The notes beneath the pieces were generated by a model that saw only the letters and a program-made list of their open reading frames with translations, did not search any database and was not told the origin of the DNA. The translations under genes and the position numbers were made by a program. From an uncultured Aquimarina sp. (GTDB lineage Bacteria > Bacteroidota > Bacteroidia > Flavobacteriales > Flavobacteriaceae): a stretch of 64,000 bases of DNA. The stretch covers positions 248,001-312,000 of the forward strand of contig CANMCO010000005.1 of NCBI GenBank assembly GCA_947496355.1, read 5' to 3'. Numbering within the stretch: position 1 is the stretch's first letter; each line of letters starts with the position of its first letter. Shown here piece after piece: positions 8,275 through 17,504 of the stretch.

Positions 8275-9315
8275 TCATATTGTTAATGTATAATGATGAT
8301 CACTTTGCATACGAATGGTATTTGCTGCCTGTTCTGCTGTGATATCTCTTTGTGGATCTGCAAACATCTCATAACCTACCATAAATTTCTTGACCGTAGA
8401 AGATCTTAGTAATGGAGGATAAAAAGACATATGCATGTGCCACTCCTCATGTAATAATCCATCTGTAGGGGCTTGATGTATTCCTGCAGAATAAGGAAAT
8501 GATGTTTTAAAGATATTATCGTACTTGGTTGTAAGTGTTTTTATAATTTCGGCAAAGTGGTTTACCTCTACTTTGGTTAACTGATCTATTCTTTCAATCT
8601 TTCTTTTAGGAATAATCATTGTTTCATATGGCCAAACGGCCCAATATGGTACCAGCGCTACAAAATCTTCATTTTCAATTAATATTCTTTCTTTTAATTC
8701 TAATTCCTGATCAAGATATGACCCTAATAAGGATTTCTTATTTCTATCCCAATATTGTTTTTGCTGTTTTGTTTTTTTTACAATCTCTTCAGGAATAGAA
8801 CTTTGCGCCCAAATTTGTCCGTGAGGATGAGGGTTACTACATCCCATTACAGCTCCTTTATTCTCAAAAATCTGCACATAATTAATATCCTTTTTATTAC
8901 CTAAAGAAACGTATTCTTCTTGCCATAGCTTTATTACCATAGCAATTTCTTCTATTTTCATTACAGGTAATGTATGTGAATGGTTAGGAGAAAAACAAAT
9001 TACTTTGCAAATCCCACTCTCAGATTGCGCCCGTAATAACCTATCGGTAAAATTAATTTGAGGAATACCCTGTAGTAGAGCCGAAAAATCATTTACAAAA
9101 GAAAATGGTTTCTCATAGTTTGGGTTTACTCCGCCACTAGCCCTAGTGTTCCCTGGACAGAGATAACAACTTTTATCATACGATTCTTTGGAAAACTTAG
9201 CTGGTTCTTCATTCTTTCCTTGCCATGGTCTTTTTGTTCTATGTGGTGATACCAATACCCATTCTGCAGTGAGTATATTAAATCGTTTATGGGGGTTGTC
9301 ATTAAAATCGTCCAT
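8275..9315 (-). CDS. galT: Galactose-1-phosphate uridylyltransferase
   Basis: Second Leloir enzyme: exchanges UMP between UDP-glucose and galactose-1-phosphate in the cytoplasm. It has 346 residues, the normal length. The metal-binding pair CYLC is at 50-53, and the active site is NPHPHGQIWAQ with His165 as the nucleophile that carries the uridylyl group. C-terminal GIHQAPTDG and EEWHMHMSFYPP are also family signatures. It is two bases downstream of galK, so the two form one minus-strand operon that reads away from the regulators and SusCD genes. Confidence 0.97.
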   Translation of the reverse strand: MDDFNDNPHKRFNILTAEWVLVSPHRTKRPWQGKNEEPAKFSKESYDKSCYLCPGNTRASGGVNPNYEKPFSFVNDFSALLQGIPQINFTDRLLRAQSESGICKVICFSPNHSHTLPVMKIEEIAMVIKLWQEEYVSLGNKKDINYVQIFENKGAVMGCSNPHPHGQIWAQSSIPEEIVKKTKQQKQYWDRNKKSLLGSYLDQELELKERILIENEDFVALVPYWAVWPYETMIIPKRKIERIDQLTKVEVNHFAEIIKTLTTKYDNIFKTSFPYSAGIHQAPTDGLLHEEWHMHMSFYPPLLRSSTVKKFMVGYEMFADPQRDITAEQAANTIRMQSDHHYTLTI

Positions 9316-9317
9316 AA

Positions 9318-10463
9318 TTATTCTTGTATTGAGGTTCCGTGGCTAGGCACTGTAGTGAATGAGGTTAAGTCGATATTAAACTTATCCTTATATGCTTTCT
9401 TTACTCTCACTATGTAATCATTTATATCATCCTTATGAATCAGGTTTATGGTACATCCACCAAAACCACCTCCCATCATTCTTGATCCAATGATTTTATC
9501 ATTATTTTCAGAAAAGTCTACTAAAAAATCTAATTCTTCACAGCTTACTTCATATTGATTTTGAAGCCCTCTATGAGATTGATACATTAACTCTCCAAAT
9601 CGAACAAGATCTCCTTTCTCTAATAACTCTGAAGCTTGAAGTACCCTGTTATTTTCTTCAATTACATAAGATGCTCTATTAAAAAGCGTAGTCGACAATT
9701 TATTTTTGAATTCATTCAACACACTTTTAGTAATGTCTCTTAAGGACTTTATTTCATTATATTTTGAAGAAACAATTTTTATCACTTCCTCGCATTCTTC
9801 TCTACGGGTATTATACTCGCTAGATGCAAGATTATGAGAAACATTGGTGTTTAACAATAAAATCTTATACGGTTCAAAATTAGCATCTATTAATCGGTGG
9901 GTCTGACTTTTACAATCCAAAAGAATTACTTTTTGATCTTTACTCATAACAGAAGCAAATTGATCCATAATACCACACTTGGTCCCAACATAAAGATGTT
10001 CAGCTCTTTGTGATAACTCTATTAGTGCTATTTTGGGTAATCCAAGACCAAATAACTCATTAAGCCCAAATGCCAAACCACATTCTAATGCTGCCGATGA
10101 ACTAATACCAGCCCCTATAGGCAATTCACTTTTAATTATACAGTTAAAGCCTTTTACGCTATCTGTTATCTGGAGCAGCTCATTAATAACTCCAAGAATA
10201 TAATTCTCCCACTCGATGGTGCTTTGTCTTATTTCAAATAAAGAAAAATCTAACATCTTACCATAAGAAATACTATAAACCTTACATTGATCTTCTGTAT
10301 CATTACGTTCAAATGAAAAAACAATTTTTTTATCTATCGCAGTAGGTAAAACAAACCCATTATTATAATCTGTATGCTCTCCTATAAAATTAATTCTGCC
10401 TGGTGAAAAAATCACCAGCTCTTCATTAAAATTTTCAATAAACTCCTTATGATTTTTGTTCAT
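9318..10463 (-). CDS. galK: Galactokinase
   Basis: Phosphorylates galactose at C1 with ATP; GHMP kinase superfamily. I take the ATG at 10463 (MNKNHKEFIENF), giving 381 residues; the in-frame TTG at 10487 is less likely. Signatures in order: PGRINFIGEHTDYNNGFVLP (galactokinase signature, near residues 21-40), PIGAGISSSAALE (ATP-binding motif 2), LNTNVSH, and RMMGGGFGGCTINL (motif 3). The catalytic aspartate is in CGIMDQFAS. The 5' side faces the NrtR-like regulator across a large palindrome, suggesting sugar-responsive control of this operon. Confidence 0.97.
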   Translation of the reverse strand: MNKNHKEFIENFNEELVIFSPGRINFIGEHTDYNNGFVLPTAIDKKIVFSFERNDTEDQCKVYSISYGKMLDFSLFEIRQSTIEWENYILGVINELLQITDSVKGFNCIIKSELPIGAGISSSAALECGLAFGLNELFGLGLPKIALIELSQRAEHLYVGTKCGIMDQFASVMSKDQKVILLDCKSQTHRLIDANFEPYKILLLNTNVSHNLASSEYNTRREECEEVIKIVSSKYNEIKSLRDITKSVLNEFKNKLSTTLFNRASYVIEENNRVLQASELLEKGDLVRFGELMYQSHRGLQNQYEVSCEELDFLVDFSENNDKIIGSRMMGGGFGGCTINLIHKDDINDYIVRVKKAYKDKFNIDLTSFTTVPSHGTSIQE

Positions 10464-10516
10464 ATCTATTTTTTCATAGCACTTCAACCAATTCTAAATC
10501 AGTTGATTTAAAAACA

Positions 10517-10551
10517 AATATAATAAATGTAAAAAATACATTTATTATATT
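10517..10551. promoter_or_regulatory. Large palindrome (operator candidate) between galK and the NrtR-like gene
   Basis: A perfect 15-bp inverted repeat (AATATAATAAATGTA at 10517-10531 and its complement at 10537-10551) around five A residues. It lies 54 bases upstream of galK and 65 bases upstream of the divergent regulator ATG. Size and symmetry suit a dimeric winged-helix protein. The regulator encoded beside it is the natural candidate. Confidence 0.65.
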
Positions 10552-10616
10552 GAGATTATATTTTTCCTTATTTTGCAATTAAAACCAGAACTTCGTAAAA
10601 ATTTCCTTACCCGAAA

Positions 10617-11303
10617 ATGGACTTATATAGTGATAAAGACAAATTTTATGTGGCCGTAGATTGCATAATTTTCGGGTTTGATAATGAGAAATTAAAATTA
10701 TTAGTTTTCAATCGCAAAATTGATCCTTTTAGAGGGTCCTTATCATTGATTGGTAGTTTTGTGAAAATTGGAGAAAGTGTCTCTGATGCCTCAATCAGAG
10801 TCCTTAAAGAGTTTACTGGATTAGAAAACGTCTATACAAAAGAGTTAAGAACATATAGTTCTGTAGATCGAGATCCAGGATATCGTTGTATCTCTGTCGC
10901 TCACTATGCCTTGATTCGTGTTAATGAAACCATTAAAAAGCTTGTTGAAGAAAAAGGTGCCAAATGGTACGATATAGATAATGTTCCAGAACTAATTTTG
11001 GATCATAATGAAATGACCAATGCCGCCTTAAAAAGAATTGAACAAATTGCCCGATATAAACCAATTGGGTTTGAGCTATTACCAAAGAAATTTACAATCC
11101 CAAAATTACAAACACTATATGAGGCTATTTACAGAAGAAAACTAGATCCTCGGAATTTTAGAAAAAAAATTCTTTCTTTTAATATAATTATAAAGTTGGA
11201 AGAAAAAGATAGAACTAGCTCTAAGAAAGGAGCATTTCTTTATAAATTTGACAATACCAAATACAAGAAATTACAAGAATCTGGGTATGATTTTGAAATA
11301 TAA
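10617..11303 (+). CDS. NrtR-family transcriptional regulator (Nudix-like sensor plus winged helix)
   Basis: A 228-residue protein. Residues about 8-140 form a Nudix fold, and residues about 150-225 form the winged helix typical of NrtR (LPKKFTIPKLQTLYEAIYRRKLDPRNFRKKI). The Nudix box, SFVKIGESVSDASIRVLKEF followed by TGL, has lost two of the metal-binding glutamates (RVLKEF in place of REUXEE), so hydrolase activity is unlikely. In Bacteroidota this family was diverted from NAD control to sugar catabolism, e.g. arabinose. Its position between galKT and the SusCD genes suggests galactose or an intermediate as effector; that is inference. A GntR regulator follows after 37 bases. Confidence 0.9.
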   Translation: MDLYSDKDKFYVAVDCIIFGFDNEKLKLLVFNRKIDPFRGSLSLIGSFVKIGESVSDASIRVLKEFTGLENVYTKELRTYSSVDRDPGYRCISVAHYALIRVNETIKKLVEEKGAKWYDIDNVPELILDHNEMTNAALKRIEQIARYKPIGFELLPKKFTIPKLQTLYEAIYRRKLDPRNFRKKILSFNIIIKLEEKDRTSSKKGAFLYKFDNTKYKKLQESGYDFEI

Positions 11304-11340
11304 ACTCAAGATTATGCTTTTTGAAAACCTATAACAACGT

Positions 11341-12357
11341 ATGCAACCCCTTTTAGAGAAGATTTACGACTTACAGAATATACACACAATCTCAAAACAC
11401 GAGCAAATTGTACTTGGTATAATTGAGGCAATAGATTTAGATATTCTTAAGGTAGGAGATAAACTACCTTCAATAAATGAAATGGTCGCAGAGGTTGGAT
11501 ATGCCAGAAAAACATTCGTAAAAGCCTATACCGAATTGAAAGAAAGAGGCCTTGTAGAATCTAAAAATCTAAAAGGCTATTATATCATAAGCAAAGAGAC
11601 CAATGTTACTCTGAAAGTGGCTTTAATTCTATTTGCTTTTCATAGTTTTCAAGAAGATTTCTATAATACTTTTAGAAAAGAACTTGGAAAAAAATATCAT
11701 ATTGATGTTTTTTTTCATCATAACAATCTTACCTTGTTTAAAACTATCATGGATAACATTTCACGTAAATACGGAATGTATGTTATCGCGCCCATACAAG
11801 AAGACAATATCATCCCAATTCTAAAAAAAATACCTTCAGATAGATTATTACTAGTTGACAGGCATCTACAAATGCCTAAAGATTATTCCTATATAACGCA
11901 GGAGTTTGAAGAAATAACCTATACCAGGCTTGTAGAATTGGCACCTCAGATAAAGAAATACAATAAGTTCGTCCTTTTCTTTAAAGAAAATACAGACCTG
12001 CCACCTGAGATATTATATGCTTTCAATCGTTTTGTAAAAGAATATAATATCGATAATGAAGTAGTTGAAAATTACGAATCGGCTATCTTAAAAAAAGGAA
12101 CTGTGTATTTTTCTATTAGTGATACCTACTTATGGCAAGTATTAAAAGATGCCAGAAAAATGGAATATCGCATTGGTTCAGATATTGGGATAATTGCACA
12201 TGATGATAATATTGTAAAAGAAATCGCATTTGGTGGGATAACTACAATCTCTACAGATTTTGAAATCATGGCAAAAAAGGCGGCTATTTTTGTTAAGAAA
12301 CGTGATATTATTCAAGAGGTTATTCCTACTTACCTAAGACGAAGAAATTCGTTGTGA
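11341..12357 (+). CDS. GntR-type regulator with LacI-like sugar-sensing domain
   Basis: A 338-residue repressor or activator. Residues about 10-80 are a GntR winged helix (LKVGDKLPSINEMVAEVGYA, then TFVKAYTELKERGLVESK). Residues about 90-330 look like a periplasmic-binding-protein fold: ALILFAF, an IIAPIQE-like strand (YVIAPIQED), LLLVDRH, and IGIIAHDDN with GGITTISTD, as in LacI sensors. This domain order is frequent for Bacteroidota sugar regulators. It is likely co-transcribed with the NrtR-like gene and lies directly upstream of the SusC gene, whose leader contains an inverted repeat. Confidence 0.88.
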   Translation: MQPLLEKIYDLQNIHTISKHEQIVLGIIEAIDLDILKVGDKLPSINEMVAEVGYARKTFVKAYTELKERGLVESKNLKGYYIISKETNVTLKVALILFAFHSFQEDFYNTFRKELGKKYHIDVFFHHNNLTLFKTIMDNISRKYGMYVIAPIQEDNIIPILKKIPSDRLLLVDRHLQMPKDYSYITQEFEEITYTRLVELAPQIKKYNKFVLFFKENTDLPPEILYAFNRFVKEYNIDNEVVENYESAILKKGTVYFSISDTYLWQVLKDARKMEYRIGSDIGIIAHDDNIVKEIAFGGITTISTDFEIMAKKAAIFVKKRDIIQEVIPTYLRRRNSL

Positions 12358-12693
12358 TCTTTTTTTTTAAAAATCCGTTTGTCAAAATGAAATTTATCAA
12401 AAACTCAATCTAAACGGCTCATTTTTTATTTCAACGGTGCTGAACATCTCTTAATCAAAAAATGCCAGATATCACCATACGTATTTTCCTACCTTCCTGA
12501 AAAACAAATGTTAAATAATCACAATATTTTAACATTTTTCATGTAGTATTACTTATTTTGTAAACAACAAACTGAATTTTTCTAAAAAAATTGTTTACTT
12601 TTACAAAGTAGCATAGTGTATCATAGCATATAAATACATAACAAAATATGCTATGATTCTAAACACAAAAAATCATCAATAAACACAAATCAT
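12358..12693 (+). promoter_or_regulatory. SusC upstream region with inverted repeat 12621-12656
   Basis: This 336-base gap holds no ORF of note. Near the SusC start is an 11-bp inverted repeat, TCATAGCATAT (12621-12631) and ATATGCTATGA (12646-12656), with a further related word TAGCATAG at 12609-12616. It is the best candidate for an operator of one of the two regulators. I could not place a convincing TAnnTTTG promoter box. Confidence 0.45.
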
Positions 12694-15600
12694 ATGGATC
12701 AAAAAACATTCACTTTCTTTATGATGTTTTTATTCGGGCTTATCACTACAGTTTGCGCACAACAAACAGTTTCTGGTACAGTATCCGAAACTCTGGGACC
12801 ACTCCCCGGAGTAAACATCTTAGTAAAAGATACTCAAAATGGTACAACTACTGATTTTGATGGTAGGTATACTTTATCAAACGTAGCAGAAGATGCTATT
12901 CTGATTTTTAGTTATCTAGGTTTTATAACCCAAGAAGTACCTATCAACGGACAGACTATAATAGACATTACAATGCAGGAAGATGCCGCTGCTCTAGATG
13001 AGATTATAGTAGTAGGTTATGGTACACAATCAAAAAGAGAAGTTACTGGCGCAATTTCACAGATCAAATCCGAAGATATTGCACAAATAGTGGTTGCCAA
13101 TCCTACTGCGGCATTACAGGGAAAACTTGCGGGAGTGCAGGTTGAAAGTGCCGGTGGTGCTCCAGGTAGTGCGACTAATGTATTTGTTAGGGGTGTTAGC
13201 TCATTAACTAATTCCTTTCCCCTATATGTAATAGATGGAACTGTGGTAGACGATATTGTTTTCCTCAATCCCAAAGACATTATAGATATACAGGTGTTGA
13301 AAGACGCTACTTCTGCCGCTATTTACGGAACAAGAGCAGCTAATGGAGTTATTATAATAACAACAAACCGCGGTAAGAAAAACACCTCTCCTACTGTTAA
13401 TGTTGATATACGTGGTGGCGTAAACACTCAAACCAAGAAACTCGATTTGTTAAACGGACCAGAATTCATTCAATTCTTAAATGAAAGAAGAATCAACGAT
13501 GGTTTAGCAGGAGATATCGTTGACCCGGGAATTGATACAGATTTTCAGGATTTAACCATTAATTCAGGAGCCATTCAGGATTATGGTTTCAATATTTCTG
13601 GAGGTAATGATGATTCTTCTTACTTCTTTTCTTCCAACTATTATAATGAAGAAGGATTATTAATTAGTGAAGATTTTCAGAGAATAAATGCTCGCTTAAA
13701 CAGTCAGTTTAATATTGGTAAATTTAAGATTCAAGAATCATTTTCTTTTGCAGAAAACTCTTTTACCAGAAATCAAGCATTTGGAAACCAAGGACCTACA
13801 GCTCCAATTCTTAATCCTTTCAATCCAAATAACGAAGGAGGTTTTGAAGCTATCGATGGGGATATATACGGTATAGGAGGAACAAATAAATTTGCACAGG
13901 CCAATTTATTAGACGATGAAAATACAGAACGCAATCTTCTAGGAAACATAAACATTGAATATGAAATCCTAGAGGGACTAAAAGCAACCATAAATCTTGG
14001 TTTAGATTATAAGAGTATATACAGAAATACGTTTCTGCCAACTTATTTTCAAAGTATAACAGATGCCACTAACAATATTAATGAGGCAAATGACCTTACC
14101 GAAGTAAGAGCAGAAATTCTATCTACAAATGTAGAACCAACACTTAATTATAAAAAGACATTTGGCAATCACGGTGTTGATCTACTATTGGGTGGTGCAC
14201 GACAAGAGATAGATAATAATTCATTAGCTATTTATGCACAAGGACTGCCAAGTAATAATATCCGAAATATAGGAAACTTTACTGATCAAGTAGAAAATAC
14301 AGGTGGGGGTCGATTTTTATCTCGGTTATTCTCTTACTATGCCAGATTGAATTATAAATTCAACAATCGCTACTTATTTACGGGTATTACTCGAAGAGAT
14401 GCAACTTCTAGGTTTTCATCAGAAGATGATCGAAATATTGGTTTTTATTCATCTTTCTCTCTAGGTTGGATTGTAAGTGAAGAAAACTTTTGGCCAGAAG
14501 ATGGATTTATAAACACTTTGAAACTGCGAGGTGGTTATGGAGAATTAGGGTCACAAAATGTTGGAGATTATGTGTATCAATCTGTTCTTAATCCAACTTC
14601 GAATGTTGCTTTTGCCGATAATCCAACTCAAGGTTTTGCTATTATCTCCCTGGTGGATAAAAATATCAGTTTTGAAACTGCCATCACCACGAATATAGGA
14701 GCAGATCTATCCATGTTTGACAACTCTTTAAAATTGAGTTTAGATTATTTTAGTAGAGATAATGAAGATGTTTTACTTGCTGTCGATATTCCTTCTACAA
14801 CTGGAACAGGCGACCCGGTCTTTCAAAACGCAGCTTCTATAAATAATAAAGGTTATGAAATCGAAGCAAGCTATTCTTATGATACCGAGAGTGAATTTAA
14901 ATTTGATCTTCGCTTCAATTTTTCGGCAATAACAAATGAGTTAACATCAGCCACAAATCCTATTCTTGGGCCTATCATAAACGAAGAGCAAGCCAGAGTA
15001 AATAAATATGAAGAAGGTGAACCTCTGGGCTTTTTCTTTGGATTTGAAACAGATGGGATTTACAACAGTCAGGAAGAAATTAACAACGATCCATTCTTGG
15101 CCAATGATCCTGATAGAAGGGCATTGCTGCAACCAGGAGATTTTAGACGAGTAGATATCAATGGAGATGGTAGAATTGATGAAACAGACAGAACCAATCT
15201 GGGAGACCCAACTCCCGATTTTACATATGGCATTAATTTTACTGGTAGTTATAAAAAACTTGATTTTGGACTGTTCTTTAATGGGGTTCAAGGAAATGAA
15301 ATTTACAATGTAACCAAGTTCTTTGGAGTATTTTTTGCCGACGATAATAAATTTGGATTGGTAAGAGATGCTTACACTTCTACTAACACTAACACCAATA
15401 TACCAAGAGTATCTAATTTGGACCCAGCTGGTAATCAATTGCCTTCAGATTTCTTTGTAGAAGACGGTTCATTCTTTAGATTAAAAACATTAGAAATAGG
15501 ATATGATCTAACAGACATTATTGGATCTGATTGGGTAAAAAGCGGAAGAGTGTTCTTTAACATGCAAAATGTTTTTGTAATCACAGGCTATTCTGGATAT

Positions 15601-15759
15601 GATCCCGAAATTGGTTCTACTTCTGGAGCACAAGCGGATGCAGATACCGGTTTCTTTGGCTTTAGAGATGTAACCAATCCTATTCTTGGTAGAGGTTTGG
15701 ATGTAAGAGCCCAACCTAGACCAAGAACATTTATCATGGGAGTTCAGTTTTCTTTCTGA
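12694..15759 (+). CDS. SusC/RagA-family TonB-linked outer membrane transporter
   Basis: A 1021-residue receptor that imports oligosaccharides across the outer membrane with its SusD lid. Signal peptide to about residue 23 (TVCAQ), a carboxypeptidase-regulatory-like domain at about 24-105 (VSGTVSETLGPLPGVNILV, TDFDGRYTLSNVAEDAILIF), then the SusC hallmark DEIIVVGYGTQSKREVTGAI, the plug (VFVRGVSSL, PLYVIDG, IQVLKDATSAAIYGTRAANG) and a long barrel ending RPRTFIMGVQFSF. The gene starts a run of five same-strand genes for a galactose-type substrate. The substrate is inferred from the neighbours. Confidence 0.96.
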   Translation: MDQKTFTFFMMFLFGLITTVCAQQTVSGTVSETLGPLPGVNILVKDTQNGTTTDFDGRYTLSNVAEDAILIFSYLGFITQEVPINGQTIIDITMQEDAAALDEIIVVGYGTQSKREVTGAISQIKSEDIAQIVVANPTAALQGKLAGVQVESAGGAPGSATNVFVRGVSSLTNSFPLYVIDGTVVDDIVFLNPKDIIDIQVLKDATSAAIYGTRAANGVIIITTNRGKKNTSPTVNVDIRGGVNTQTKKLDLLNGPEFIQFLNERRINDGLAGDIVDPGIDTDFQDLTINSGAIQDYGFNISGGNDDSSYFFSSNYYNEEGLLISEDFQRINARLNSQFNIGKFKIQESFSFAENSFTRNQAFGNQGPTAPILNPFNPNNEGGFEAIDGDIYGIGGTNKFAQANLLDDENTERNLLGNINIEYEILEGLKATINLGLDYKSIYRNTFLPTYFQSITDATNNINEANDLTEVRAEILSTNVEPTLNYKKTFGNHGVDLLLGGARQEIDNNSLAIYAQGLPSNNIRNIGNFTDQVENTGGGRFLSRLFSYYARLNYKFNNRYLFTGITRRDATSRFSSEDDRNIGFYSSFSLGWIVSEENFWPEDGFINTLKLRGGYGELGSQNVGDYVYQSVLNPTSNVAFADNPTQGFAIISLVDKNISFETAITTNIGADLSMFDNSLKLSLDYFSRDNEDVLLAVDIPSTTGTGDPVFQNAASINNKGYEIEASYSYDTESEFKFDLRFNFSAITNELTSATNPILGPIINEEQARVNKYEEGEPLGFFFGFETDGIYNSQEEINNDPFLANDPDRRALLQPGDFRRVDINGDGRIDETDRTNLGDPTPDFTYGINFTGSYKKLDFGLFFNGVQGNEIYNVTKFFGVFFADDNKFGLVRDAYTSTNTNTNIPRVSNLDPAGNQLPSDFFVEDGSFFRLKTLEIGYDLTDIIGSDWVKSGRVFFNMQNVFVITGYSGYDPEIGSTSGAQADADTGFFGFRDVTNPILGRGLDVRAQPRPRTFIMGVQFSF

Positions 15760-15799
15760 TAAAAGAAAAATACATTAAAAAATACTTAAGTTATATGTT

Positions 15800-17398
15800 A
15801 TGAAATCAAAAAGTAATTTTCTCACCATTACCATCTTAATAGGCCTAGCATTGGCTATAAATGGTTGTAATGAAGATCAATTAGAGCTTTCTAATCCAAA
15901 TACGGTGGCAGAACCTGATTTTTTTCAGACTGATGCAGATTTTAGATTAGCGGTAAACGGAATGTATCACCCTATTACGGCGGTCCTCTTTTGGGGAAGA
16001 GTCATACACACCGGTGCATTACTTCGTTCTGATGCCTTCAATATTGTTCCCTTTCAGCAAAACACCACCATGTCTACATTAGAAGGGCAACCGGGTATTG
16101 CAAGATGGTCATCAGATATGTTTCCTCAATTATATCAAACTATTTTTAGGGCAAATACGATCATAGAAAAATTAAATGAGGAAAATGTTCCTAATGAGAA
16201 TGCGAGAAACGAGATATTAGGGCAAGCCTATTTTATGAGGGCGTTTGCAAATTGGTATCTTGCTCAACTATGGGGTAATGTACCATTAGTTTTAAAAACA
16301 CCAACTACGACAGAAGAATTCTTTCCACTTCCTTCTACTCAAGATGGTATAAATGCTGCTGTGATTGAAGATCTTACCGAAGCAGCTAATAGATTACCTG
16401 ATTCTTGGCCCGATACAGAAAAAGGAAGACCAACTGCTGGCTCTGCACTTGCCTTGCGAGGCAAAACACATTTATACATGAAGAACTACCCTCTTGCAAT
16501 AAATGATTTAAGAGCAGTAACAACAGATTTTAGCTATGCTTTACTACCTGCTAACCGATATGAAGAAAACTTCACCACAGTGAATGAAAATAATGTAGAA
16601 TCTGTTTTCGAACTACAGTACTTAGGACAGGATAATTTTATTTGGGGTACAGACATCCCGGGTACCGGAACACAAGGACATTATTTAATAGATTATGCCC
16701 CGCCAGAGTTAAGTCCTGATAATGGCCATTTTATTAACCCACACATATTACAGGTATTTGAAGATAATGGCGATACTGTAAGAAGAAATGCCACAATTGC
16801 TTTCGATTATCCGGGAGCTACGGGATATGGAGGTCTTCCTTTTACAGAGGATTTTGCGGCAGATATTAACGTTGCCAATACAATTACAGATCCTATGGGT
16901 AATGTAGGAGTTCCGGCATTATTCACAAAAAAATATGCAGGGTTTGAAGAAGGTATACGAGAAGAAATACCTGTACTAGGGCAAACGATTGGAAATAACT
17001 GGAGAATCATACGGTACTCTGATGTATTACTGATGTTAGCCGAAGCACTTAACGAAAATATGGCAACTGCAGAAGCTATTCCTTTTATTAATCAAGTTAG
17101 AGAAAGAGCTCAAATCACACCACTATCACTAACCCTTAATAAAACGCAAGTTGAACAAGCTATTATTGATGAACGCATTATGGAACTTACTGGTGAAGGA
17201 CATCGTTTTTTTGATTTAGTCCGCTGGGAAATTGCAGACGAAGTGCTAGGGTCTGACTCTACTATTGCAGGTGGACGTCATCCAAAATCTCTTGCTGGAC
17301 CAACAGCAGTATTTACTGTTGGACAAGATGAGCTTTTATGGATTCCTGTGCCAGAATTAGCAGCTAATCCTAATCTAAGGCCAAATCCCGGGTATTAA
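15800..17398 (+). CDS. SusD/RagB-family nutrient-binding lipoprotein
   Basis: A 532-residue surface lipoprotein forming the lid of the SusC barrel. Lipobox cysteine near residue 23 (AINGC) with acidic residues right after it (NEDQ), which in Bacteroidota acts as a surface-export signal. Typical SusD motifs: YHPITAVLF region, AYFMRAFANWYLAQLWGNVPLV, RPTAGSALALRGKTHLY and the C-terminal RVMELTGEGHRFFDLVRW-like stretch (IDERIMELTGEGHRFFDLVR) ending PNLRPNPGY. It is 40 bases downstream of SusC. Sugar specificity cannot be read from the sequence. Confidence 0.95.
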   Translation: MKSKSNFLTITILIGLALAINGCNEDQLELSNPNTVAEPDFFQTDADFRLAVNGMYHPITAVLFWGRVIHTGALLRSDAFNIVPFQQNTTMSTLEGQPGIARWSSDMFPQLYQTIFRANTIIEKLNEENVPNENARNEILGQAYFMRAFANWYLAQLWGNVPLVLKTPTTTEEFFPLPSTQDGINAAVIEDLTEAANRLPDSWPDTEKGRPTAGSALALRGKTHLYMKNYPLAINDLRAVTTDFSYALLPANRYEENFTTVNENNVESVFELQYLGQDNFIWGTDIPGTGTQGHYLIDYAPPELSPDNGHFINPHILQVFEDNGDTVRRNATIAFDYPGATGYGGLPFTEDFAADINVANTITDPMGNVGVPALFTKKYAGFEEGIREEIPVLGQTIGNNWRIIRYSDVLLMLAEALNENMATAEAIPFINQVRERAQITPLSLTLNKTQVEQAIIDERIMELTGEGHRFFDLVRWEIADEVLGSDSTIAGGRHPKSLAGPTAVFTVGQDELLWIPVPELAANPNLRPNPGY

Positions 17399-17442
17399 GT
17401 CATACTATTAAGAACTGTTTGATTGTTTGTGAATATATTTTG

Positions 17443-17485
17443 TTTTAGTCCATGGGTAAATCCTAGGGTTTACCCGGCACTAAAA
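17443..17485 (+). promoter_or_regulatory. Long hairpin between SusD and the FG-GAP gene
   Basis: Nested inverted repeats: outer arms TTTTAGT (17443-17449) and ACTAAAA (17479-17485), CC paired with GG, and inner arms GGGTAAA (17454-17460) and TTTACCC (17469-17475) around TCCTAGGG. It ends 19 bases before the next start codon and has only a four-T tail. It could be a partial terminator or an mRNA-stabilising structure that sets SusCD apart from the genes downstream. Confidence 0.6.
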
Positions 17486-17504
17486 CCTTTTAACCCAAAG
17501 ATTC

